Assembly: GCA_900313765.1 (NCBI GenBank)
Contig: OMSN01000134.1
Location: 1-5,159, forward strand
Direction: 5' to 3'
DNA: 5,159 nt
From: an uncultured Eubacteriales bacterium
Lineage (GTDB): Bacteria; Bacillota; Clostridia; Lachnospirales; Lachnospiraceae
The notes under the pieces are model-generated. The model did not search any database and was not told the DNA's origin. It saw only the letters and a list, made by a program, of their open reading frames with translations. Positions 1 through 5,159 of this stretch are shown piece after piece. The translations under genes were made by a program, and so were the position numbers. Each line of letters opens with the position of its first letter. Within the stretch, counting starts at the first letter, position 1.

Positions 1-845
1 ACCGGTTTGTGCTGCATCTTTCCATGGGTCAGTTCATCGATCATGTCCGTCGCGCAGACGAGAACCGCAGCCGCACCGTCACACTTGATCTCGATGCCGG
101 ACATTCGCAGGAAATCGCCGGTTCTCGGGTTGAACGGGCTCTTCATGTATTCGATGGCACTGTTGTATCCATGCTCTTTCGCGATCTCATCATAGGTCTT
201 GCGCTCGATTGCGAGCTCGCACTTGGAAGCATTCTTTCTGTTGTTGATGGACATCCAGCAGAGAGTATCATCCATCTCCTCATCCGTCAGTCCGTTGGTT
301 CTCTTATAGTACTCGGCAGCATCATCATAGATGAGTTCCTGGCCTGCCATCATGCTTCTGCAGTAATTGCGGTCGTACAGCCACGACGTGGTCTGCAGGA
401 ACTTCTCCATCGGTACCTTCTCTCTCTTGTACGGATGGTTCGGAACCGCATTACAGTCACCGAATTCCACGCAGCCAGAGAGCACGCAGTTGTATTTGCC
501 GGAGGCTACTGCGTTCACCGCCTGTTCCAGTGCATAGTAACCGGTACAGCAGGCCTCGGAATGATGGATAGAAGCCTTCCCCTTCATACCGAACCAGTTT
601 CCGATCTGGATATTCGGGGTCAGATAGTTGGATCCTGCAAGAGGGCTTGCCTGTCCATGGAAATAGAAATCCACGTCTCTGGGATTCACCCCTGCATCTT
701 CCATTGCCTGAAGGGCGGCATACCCGAACATCTCGCCTTCTGTGAGGCCGTCTGTCTCCGGGTTGTCGACTGTGTACATGAAAGGCGTGCATCCGACACC
801 GATGATGGAAACGCTTCTCATATACTTGCCCACCTTTGTAATCAT
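1..845 (-). CDS. Thiolase family protein, SCP-x type (partial; C-terminus beyond the left edge)
   Basis: The frame is open from an ATG at 845 to the window edge (281 codons plus 2 bases), so about two thirds of a usual 390-420-residue thiolase is visible. Residues 11-18 (SVSIIGVG) match the start of the SCP-x/archaeal-type thiolases. The probable nucleophile is Cys99 in EACCTGYYAL (97-106), aligning with the family C-A-S/T-G motif. Residues 114-128 (ASGKYNCVLSGCVEF) and 256-263 (DGAAAVLV) are typical later thiolase segments. The general-acid His and second Cys lie off-window. Thiolases cleave or form beta-ketoacyl-CoA in the cytoplasm. The substrate is unknown; SCP-x relatives act on varied or branched acyl chains and some are non-catalytic. 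An alternative start is ATG 821 (codon 9), preceded by AAAGGTGG, which gives the usual family N-terminus; 845 is preferred because of its perfect AAGGAGG. The visible part has 11 cysteines, including adjacent Cys99-Cys100. Confidence 0.85.
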   Translation of the reverse strand, partial: MITKVGKYMRSVSIIGVGCTPFMYTVDNPETDGLTEGEMFGYAALQAMEDAGVNPRDVDFYFHGQASPLAGSNYLTPNIQIGNWFGMKGKASIHHSEACCTGYYALEQAVNAVASGKYNCVLSGCVEFGDCNAVPNHPYKREKVPMEKFLQTTSWLYDRNYCRSMMAGQELIYDDAAEYYKRTNGLTDEEMDDTLCWMSINNRKNASKCELAIERKTYDEIAKEHGYNSAIEYMKSPFNPRTGDFLRMSGIEIKCDGAAAVLVCATDMIDELTHGKMQHKP

Positions 846-855
846 AGAATCTGTT

Positions 856-862
856 CCTCCTT
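856..862 (-). promoter_or_regulatory. Ribosome binding site of the thiolase gene
   Basis: The minus strand reads AAGGAGG, a perfect Shine-Dalgarno core, with 10 bases between it and the ATG at 845. The spacing is at the long end of the usual range. A second, weaker site (AAAGGTGG, 837-830) stands 8 bases before the in-frame ATG at 821, so start choice here is not fully settled. Confidence 0.75.
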
Positions 863-894
863 AAATAATATGCTCTGCTCAGCGGGTAACTATG

Positions 895-912
895 GTGTAA
901 AATGTGTTATAC
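895..912. repeat. Short inverted repeat over the divergent promoter region
   Basis: GTGTAA (895-900) and TTATAC (907-912) form an inverted repeat with 5 of 6 pairs matching and a 6-base centre (AATGTG). It covers both candidate -10 elements in the thiolase-esterase spacer, where a dimeric repressor site could act. A second imperfect dyad lies at 921-943 (ACCC, GTG / CAC, GGGT). Both are short enough to arise by chance and no regulator gene is visible. Confidence 0.25.
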
Positions 913-913
913 T
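905..913 (+). promoter_or_regulatory. Possible extended -10 promoter for the esterase gene
   Basis: TGTTATACT fits the extended -10 form TGnTATAAT with one mismatch. The -35 position at 17 bases spacing (885-890, GGTAAC) is poor, which an extended -10 can tolerate. Transcription would start near 920 and give a leader of about 108 bases before the esterase ATG at 1028. It lies over the opposite-strand -10 candidate, so the two promoters could exclude each other. Confidence 0.35.
906..911 (-). promoter_or_regulatory. Possible -10 element for the thiolase gene
   Basis: The minus strand reads TATAAC (911 to 906), five of six matches to TATAAT, about 60 bases upstream of the thiolase start. At 16-18 bases spacing the -35 candidates (GCATAC, GGCATA, TGGCAT) are poor, so if this promoter is real it probably needs an activator. 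It overlaps the plus-strand -10 candidate at 908-913. This is a weak call from base pattern and position only. Confidence 0.3.
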
Positions 914-1027
914 TATCAGCACCCCGTGTATGCCACAGTGGGTTAAACAAGCCACACACATAAAGGTACCAATGGTTTCCTGATAAATCAACTGTTAATT
1001 TTGCATATTCCGAAAGCGAGACATCTG

Positions 1028-1807
1028 ATGACGCACCTGACACTGCATTATCCTTCCCGGATACTCGGTACAAATACTACGATTCATATCCTCATTCCGT
1101 CCATAACCGGGCTGGAACAGATCCCCGGTCAGTCTCCTTTTCCGAAGCTCAGCGGGACGTTTCTGCTGCTGCACGGAATGCAGAATGATCCGGAAGAGAT
1201 CCTTCTGAACACATCCATAGCCAGATATGCCGATGCCTGCCGTCTTGCAGTGATCCTTCCCGAAGGTGGGAATTCCTTCTGGGTGGATCCGGTCCCCGAT
1301 GCAGGATATGAGACATTCCTGACTCTGGAACTGCTGCCGGCACTGCGTGCCCTTCTTCCTCTCTCTGAGGAAAGAGAGAGCACTTTTATCGGAGGTTACT
1401 CCATAGGCGGATATGGAAGTCTCCGCCTTGCACTGCGCCATCCGGAGCTGTTCTCCAGATGCGTCGTCCTGTCCGGCGCGCTGGATGTCCGTTTCTCCGC
1501 CGCGTTCGTCAAGTCCGCGACGCCCGCGCTCATGCCGCATCTGCTCATGCATCCTCGCACTCTTCCGGGATCCGAGTACGATCTGAAGACCGTGTTCGAC
1601 TCCTTCCCTAATGGATGTGAGAAACCGGAACTGTACTTCGCATGCGGGGAGGATGACTATTTCTGCCGCACCTCCCGGGAATATGCCGAGTATGCCGCGT
1701 CCCGTGGTTTCTCCGCCCCCTGTTATATCACAGAGGGCGACCACGACTGGGACTACTGGGACAATGCTTTGAAATATGCCATGGAATGGCTCATTGCCCG
1801 CGCTTAA
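1028..1807 (+). CDS. Alpha/beta-hydrolase esterase (tributyrin esterase / S-formylglutathione hydrolase type)
   Basis: This is a 259-residue cytoplasmic alpha/beta hydrolase with no signal peptide or membrane segment. The nucleophile elbow is GGYSIGGYG (residues 122-130) with Ser125. The oxyanion-hole strand is FLLLHGM (45-51). The acid is probably Asp210 in GEDDYF, and the base is His239 in EGDHDWDYW, matching the family's G-H-D-W-x-x-W pattern. Size and the N-terminal pattern (a short strand, then TTIHILIP at 17-24) match small tributyrin esterases of Bacillota. It should hydrolyse short-chain acyl or acetyl esters; the natural substrate cannot be read from sequence. ATG 1028 is chosen over an in-frame TTG at 1001 because the family begins at this point; the site before it (AAAGCGAG, 1013-1020) is weak. 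The gene lies between minus-strand genes, diverges from the thiolase and converges on the NuoF-like gene with a 4-base stop-codon overlap. Confidence 0.87.
   Translation: MTHLTLHYPSRILGTNTTIHILIPSITGLEQIPGQSPFPKLSGTFLLLHGMQNDPEEILLNTSIARYADACRLAVILPEGGNSFWVDPVPDAGYETFLTLELLPALRALLPLSEERESTFIGGYSIGGYGSLRLALRHPELFSRCVVLSGALDVRFSAAFVKSATPALMPHLLMHPRTLPGSEYDLKTVFDSFPNGCEKPELYFACGEDDYFCRTSREYAEYAASRGFSAPCYITEGDHDWDYWDNALKYAMEWLIARA
1804..1807. other. Convergent stop codons sharing TTAA
   Basis: The plus-strand esterase ends with TAA at 1805-1807 and the minus-strand NuoF-like gene ends with TAA read from 1806 to 1804, so both stops sit in one TTAA palindrome. There is no intergenic space and I see no hairpin with a T-run on either strand here. 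Transcripts of each gene would therefore run into the antisense of the other before terminating. Confidence 0.9.
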
Positions 1808-3009
1808 TGTCTCTTCTTCTTGAACTTTCCAACCTTGGTCAGACGGTCCGGAAGTTTCGGAACCTTGCCGGTCGTAATGTGGATGCACTCTTCTTCACAT
1901 GCTTCCACACACTTGCCGCAGCGGTCGCATTCAAATTCATCGATCATATGGATGAACTTCGGTTTTCCTTCGATGCAGTCCTTCGGGCAGACATCCAGGC
2001 AGTCGCCGCAGCCCGTGCAGACCGTCGGATCGATATAGATCATGACAAATGCCTGGCAGACGCCTGCCGGACAGTTCTTCTTCTTGATGTGCGCCTCGTA
2101 CTCCGAAGCGAACTTCGCCATCGCACTGAGTGCGATCCGCGCGCTCTGCTGTCCCATGGAACATGGCGTTGAGAAGCACATCGCCTCACCGATCTCTTTG
2201 GTCAGATCCAGGAATTCCATCTTTCCTCTTCCCTGGGTCGTCTCTGTCTGCATGAACTCGAGCTGGATCAGTCCCTCACGGCAGAACACACACTTGCCGC
2301 AGCTCTGGGCTCTGTCTGCAAGAAGCTTCTTTGCCGCATCATCTACGATACAGTTCTTCTCTGTCAGCACACGGATCACACCGTTTGCCGGATTGAGTTC
2401 TCCTACGGACGCCTCGCACTCCTGCGGTGTATAGTAGGCATATCCCACCTGCACTGCCTTGGCTTCTGACAGATCCACAATCTCAGATACCTTAGCGTCA
2501 GCCGGAACCTTCTTCAGCGCTTCTCCGTTCACGGACACATAGATCCCCGCTTCGTAGCAGTCCTCAAATGCATCCGCCAGATCCGCGCAGGTTGCCAGGT
2601 GAACCAGCAGATTGGCCTGATTCTTACGGATGTTGATGAACTCGCTGACCACTTCCACTCCACATGCGGCAGCCTTCTCCTGCAGAGACTGTGCCAGTTC
2701 GGTTTCCTTCTCCGGAACTGTGAGCACGGCTTTGACAGCCCCTGCTGCCAGCGCCGCGATCGCGCAGCCTTCCAGGACCTTCTCCGGATCCTTCTTCAGG
2801 AGTTCCAGATAAATCATGTCGGTATCCGCGTTGTTCAGAGCCGCTACCGCAGCAAGCTCGCTGCCTTCTTCGGCGGCAGCTGCCTGTGCCTTCGCGATGT
2901 GATCGGTCAGTTTCTCACGGTACACACCGGACTCATAGAGATCCAGGGCCGCGATCTTGTCCAGAACGGCGTCTCTTCCGAGAGCCTTTGCGTTTGCATA
3001 TGCACTCAT
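1804..3009 (-). CDS. NuoF/HydB-like iron-sulfur subunit lacking the FMN/NADH-binding motifs
   Basis: This 401-residue protein resembles the C-terminal half of NuoF/HydB-type subunits. Residues 59-92 (NNAD..., DPEKVLEG..IAALAAGA) resemble the NuoF core and 157-190 the SLBB-like region. CGKCVFCREG (237-246) with Cys237/240/243, plus Cys283 in TPCSMG, are the N3-type [4Fe-4S] ligands. Residues 313-318 (CPAGVC) are the usual linker of HydB-like proteins. A 2x[4Fe-4S] ferredoxin follows (Cys331/334/337/341 and 361/364/367/371), then a basic tail. The GRGGAGFP and GEETAL motifs that hold FMN and NADH in NuoF are absent, and the region before the N3 motif is only about 235 residues, against over 300 in NuoF. 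I infer an electron-conducting or scaffold subunit rather than an NADH dehydrogenase. ATG 3009 has AAGGAGG 7 bases upstream; the in-frame GTG at 3015 is only 1 base from that site and is rejected. It starts 2 bases after the partner gene's stop. Confidence 0.87.
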   Translation of the reverse strand: MSAYANAKALGRDAVLDKIAALDLYESGVYREKLTDHIAKAQAAAAEEGSELAAVAALNNADTDMIYLELLKKDPEKVLEGCAIAALAAGAVKAVLTVPEKETELAQSLQEKAAACGVEVVSEFINIRKNQANLLVHLATCADLADAFEDCYEAGIYVSVNGEALKKVPADAKVSEIVDLSEAKAVQVGYAYYTPQECEASVGELNPANGVIRVLTEKNCIVDDAAKKLLADRAQSCGKCVFCREGLIQLEFMQTETTQGRGKMEFLDLTKEIGEAMCFSTPCSMGQQSARIALSAMAKFASEYEAHIKKKNCPAGVCQAFVMIYIDPTVCTGCGDCLDVCPKDCIEGKPKFIHMIDEFECDRCGKCVEACEEECIHITTGKVPKLPDRLTKVGKFKKKRH

Positions 3010-3011
3010 CT

Positions 3012-5126
3012 TCACGCCTCCTTTGAATCCGCGTAATCACCCCAGGTGTGCGGACGGTGGATCTGCAGTCTCAGGTCACACTGCAGACAGCGGCCTGCTT
3101 CCTTGCAGATATCTTCATCACAGATGCCATGGTCAAAGAGACGGAAATTATCCTTCCTCTCTTCTGCGGGATCGATCTTCGGCTGGCAGGCCTTCTCATT
3201 TGCGAAGCCCTCGATCACACCGATATAGGGATCGCCCGGCTTGTCATCCGTCAGCACTTCGCTGATATCTCCGTCACCGCCCAGATACTTGTCGATCTGG
3301 CTGGCTGCTTCTCTTCCGGACTGGACTGCCATGACAACGGACTTGGTTCCGTATACACAGTCGCCTGCTGCGAAGATGCCCGGGATCGATGTCTGCTTGT
3401 CGTTCGTGTTGTCATTGACGACGATCCATGCGCCGCGGAACAGCTTGAATCCGGATTCCTCGTTCAGATCCGGTTTCTGTCCGGTTGCAAAGATAACGGT
3501 GTCGCCTTCAATATGAAGCTCAGATCCCTCTTCCTTCTCGATGACAGCTCTGCGGTTTTCGTCGAAGTAGAATGCCTTCACCTTCATAAAGTCAACGCCG
3601 GTTACATGGTCTTCGCCGGTGATCCGCTCGAAGGTCTGTGCAGGATGGACAACGATGCCCTCTTCCTGTGCCTGCTCGATCTCTTCATCGTCCGCAGTCA
3701 TCTTCTCACGTGCTTCCAGGCAGGCCAGGTGGACAGTCTCCGCGCCGAGACGAACTGCAGATCTTGCGCAGTCAAACGCAACATTGCCGCCGCCAAGAAC
3801 GATAACATGCTTGCCCATGCCCGTCTCTTTGCCCATGGAGCAGTCACGCAGGAAGTCTGCGTTCAGAAGCACTCCGGGAAGATCATTGCCGGGCATTCCA
3901 AGACGAACGCCTACGGTACCGCCGACAGCCATCAGAACTGCATCATAGTCATTCAGCAGTTCTGCCGGTTTTGTAACCTTGACGCCGCACTCGATCTTAA
4001 CACCCTGCTCTTCAATGATCTTTACTTCCTGGGCGATCACATCTCTCGGAAGACGGTAAGCCGGAATTCCGTATGCGGTGGTTCCGCCTGCGGTGGGCAT
4101 TGCTTCCTTGATCGTCACATCATGGCCCTGCTTGCGCAGATAGTAAGCAGCCGACAGTCCGGCAGGTCCCGCACCGACAACGCATACCTTCTTGCCGGTA
4201 TCCGGAAGCTGTTTGGACCTTGCTCTCCACTTATGCTCGATGTCCTTATCTGCAGCATAGCGCTTGATCAGGCGGATCGACATCGGATCCGACAGGCAGT
4301 TTCTCTTACACTGCGTCGCACAGGCCTGCGTGCAGATATAGCCAAGAATGCGGGGAATCGGAAGCTTCTCACGGATGATGGCGATTGCCTTCTCCATGTC
4401 GCCTTCCTTAGCCGCTCTCAGATAACGGGGAATCTCTGCATGAGCAGGACACTCTGCCTTACAGGGAACGATGTAGTCTTCTCTCTTCTTCTCGGTTGTC
4501 GCCAGTTTGTCACGGATCGTGCCGGTCGGACATACTTCTGCGCATGCCTGGCAGAAACGGCAGTCTGCGTCAGCCAGCAGTTTGTCATGAAGCGTTCCGA
4601 CGTAGGTCTCCATTCCCCTCTTATGATAATCCAGTACCTTGACTCCGCGAAGTTCGTTGCAGGCACGCACACAGCGGCCGCAGAGCACACAGCGGTTCAT
4701 GTCATGGACAATGAGCGGGTTTGCGGTATTCTCTTTGAATCCCTTCACACGCATCTTCAGACGTCCCGTCTTCGGTCCAATGTACTGAATGAGCATCTGC
4801 AGTTCGCAGTTGCCGTACTTGGGACATGTTGAGCAGTCTTCCGGATGTCCGGCAAGAAGCAGTTCCAGCGCAAGCATGCGAAGACGGGTCACCTCTTCCG
4901 TCTTTGTATGGATGACCATACCATCCTTTGCCTTCAGGGTACAGGATGTCACTACTCCCTCCTGCCCTTCCAGTTCAACGATGCACATCCGGCAGGATCC
5001 GAGCGGATTCAGATCCTTGTGATGACACAGGTGGGGAATGTAGATACCGTTCTCGAGCGCGCAGTCAAGAACATTGGCTCCGTCCGGTACGTTGAGCTTT
5101 ACCCCGTCAATGGTGATAACAGCCAT
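3012..5126 (-). CDS. NuoG-type iron-sulfur module fused to GltD/NfnB-like FAD-dependent NAD(P)H oxidoreductase
   Basis: A 704-residue soluble redox protein. Residues 1-75 form a [2Fe-2S] ferredoxin fold (Cys34, 45, 48, 62). His94, Cys98, 101 and 107 are the His-Cys [4Fe-4S] ligands of NuoG and Fe-hydrogenases. A 2x[4Fe-4S] ferredoxin follows (Cys146/149/152/156 and 189/192/195/199). Residues 222-277 are the GltD/NfnB-type helical iron-sulfur domain (Cys222, 226, 265, 269, 273, 277). FAD binds at GAGPAG (318-323), with Glu341, YGIPAYRLP (352-360) and GD at 588-589. A second Rossmann motif GGGNVA (445-450) binds NAD(P)H. A C-terminal Cys set (669, 674, 680, 683, with RCLQCD) may hold a further cluster. 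By family knowledge, electrons pass between NAD(P)H, FAD and the clusters; the partner acceptor is unknown and probably ferredoxin or another subunit. There is no H-cluster or molybdopterin domain, so it is neither hydrogenase nor formate dehydrogenase. The start at 5126 has a good AAGGAGG site, and the gene leads directly into the NuoF-like gene. Confidence 0.92.
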   Translation of the reverse strand: MAVITIDGVKLNVPDGANVLDCALENGIYIPHLCHHKDLNPLGSCRMCIVELEGQEGVVTSCTLKAKDGMVIHTKTEEVTRLRMLALELLLAGHPEDCSTCPKYGNCELQMLIQYIGPKTGRLKMRVKGFKENTANPLIVHDMNRCVLCGRCVRACNELRGVKVLDYHKRGMETYVGTLHDKLLADADCRFCQACAEVCPTGTIRDKLATTEKKREDYIVPCKAECPAHAEIPRYLRAAKEGDMEKAIAIIREKLPIPRILGYICTQACATQCKRNCLSDPMSIRLIKRYAADKDIEHKWRARSKQLPDTGKKVCVVGAGPAGLSAAYYLRKQGHDVTIKEAMPTAGGTTAYGIPAYRLPRDVIAQEVKIIEEQGVKIECGVKVTKPAELLNDYDAVLMAVGGTVGVRLGMPGNDLPGVLLNADFLRDCSMGKETGMGKHVIVLGGGNVAFDCARSAVRLGAETVHLACLEAREKMTADDEEIEQAQEEGIVVHPAQTFERITGEDHVTGVDFMKVKAFYFDENRRAVIEKEEGSELHIEGDTVIFATGQKPDLNEESGFKLFRGAWIVVNDNTNDKQTSIPGIFAAGDCVYGTKSVVMAVQSGREAASQIDKYLGGDGDISEVLTDDKPGDPYIGVIEGFANEKACQPKIDPAEERKDNFRLFDHGICDEDICKEAGRCLQCDLRLQIHRPHTWGDYADSKEA
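3017..3023 (-). promoter_or_regulatory. Ribosome binding site that sets the start of the NuoF-like gene
   Basis: The minus strand reads AAGGAGG inside the last codons of the upstream fusion gene, 7 bases before ATG 3009 and only 1 base before GTG 3015. The spacing decides for the ATG. Because it lies within the upstream coding sequence, translation of the two subunits is probably coupled. Confidence 0.85.
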
Positions 5127-5131
5127 ATTTA

Positions 5132-5138
5132 CCTCCTT
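5132..5138 (-). promoter_or_regulatory. Ribosome binding site of the NuoG-GltD fusion gene
   Basis: The minus strand reads AAGGAGG with 5 bases (TAAAT) before ATG 5126. The 33 bases left to the window edge contain minus-strand stop codons in all three frames (5148-5146, 5144-5142 and 5131-5129). A further operon gene could therefore end just upstream, but none is visible and no promoter can be recognised in so short a stretch. Confidence 0.85.
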
Positions 5139-5159
5139 GTTTCATTTATTGAACGGCAA

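Noticed and set aside
923..943. Sigma-54 (-24/-12) promoter suggested by TGGCAT and a downstream TGC on the minus strand
   Set aside because: The GG and GC doublets are 12 bases apart instead of 10.
9..983. Plus-strand open frame of about 324 codons opposite the thiolase
   Set aside because: It overlaps a clear thiolase on the minus strand, has no family features, and runs through the AT-rich promoter spacer.
981..990. FNR-like half sites TGAT and ATCA
   Set aside because: The spacer is 2 bases rather than the 4 required by TTGAT-N4-ATCAA, and the outer bases do not match.
1001..1027. N-terminal extension of the esterase from a TTG at 1001
   Set aside because: The extra nine residues precede the normal family start and no Shine-Dalgarno sequence stands before the TTG.
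1778..1790. Hairpin GCCAT-GGA-ATGGC as a terminator for the redox operon
   Set aside because: The stem is only 5 base pairs, it lies in esterase coding sequence, and no T-run follows on the minus strand.
1848..1867. Bulged stem (GGTCCG ... CGGAACC) as a terminator for the esterase
   Set aside because: It is short, bulged, inside the NuoF-like coding sequence and not followed by a T-run.
995..1888. Minus-strand open frame of about 297 codons opposite the esterase
   Set aside because: The plus strand carries the esterase with a complete catalytic triad; the minus frame has no recognisable motif.
3010..3015. GTG start at 3015 giving a 4-base overlap with the fusion gene's stop
   Set aside because: Its Shine-Dalgarno would be only 1 base away, while ATG 3009 has ideal 7-base spacing.
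3048..4832. Plus-strand open frame of about 594 codons opposite the fusion gene
   Set aside because: The minus-strand reading has complete, ordered iron-sulfur and Rossmann motifs and a good ribosome binding site; the plus frame shows no recognisable domain and is an antisense shadow caused by codon bias.
1..5159. Mobile element, CRISPR array, tRNA or rRNA
   Set aside because: No transposase or integrase motifs, terminal repeats, regularly spaced repeats, or RNA-gene signatures were seen on reading either strand.

Overview
The window looks like part of a chromosome from a strict or facultative anaerobe, most likely a Gram-positive Bacillota/Clostridia-type organism of moderate GC. The reasons are strong AAGGAGG ribosome binding sites directly in front of three minus-strand genes, very short intergenic gaps, and iron-sulfur-rich redox proteins of the kind used in fermentative or acetogenic electron metabolism. 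The taxonomy is inference; there is no rRNA or other phylogenetic marker here.

Layout from right to left along the minus strand. (1) 5126-3012 is a 704-residue fusion. Its N-terminal third is a NuoG/Fe-hydrogenase-type iron-sulfur module ([2Fe-2S], His-Cys [4Fe-4S] and a 2x[4Fe-4S] ferredoxin). The rest is a GltD/NfnB-type FAD- and NAD(P)H-binding oxidoreductase. (2) Only two bases further on, 3009-1804 encodes a 401-residue protein with the iron-sulfur end of NuoF/HydB (N3-type cluster plus a 2x[4Fe-4S] ferredoxin) but without the glycine-rich FMN/NADH-binding motifs of NuoF. The two are almost certainly translationally linked and probably form one soluble complex. (3) A plus-strand esterase of the tributyrin-esterase/S-formylglutathione-hydrolase type (1028-1807) runs head-on into gene 2; the two stop codons share the palindrome TTAA. 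(4) On the minus strand from 845 to the left edge is the first two thirds of an SCP-x-type thiolase, divergent from the esterase across a 182-base AT-rich spacer.

How they may work together. The redox pair looks like a device that moves electrons between a pyridine nucleotide (at the GltD/NfnB-type flavin) and ferredoxin-like clusters, with 8 or more clusters predicted across two polypeptides. It may belong to the wider NuoF/NuoG/NfnB group that includes electron-bifurcating enzymes, but no bifurcation chemistry can be read from sequence alone. The thiolase implies acyl-CoA chain cleavage or condensation nearby, and the esterase may release an acyl or aromatic acid from an ester. A shared pathway is possible but not shown.

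The most interesting points are the NuoF-like subunit that has apparently lost its own flavin/NADH site while keeping every iron-sulfur ligand, and its close coupling to a NuoG-NfnB fusion. No mobile element, CRISPR array, tRNA or rRNA was seen.
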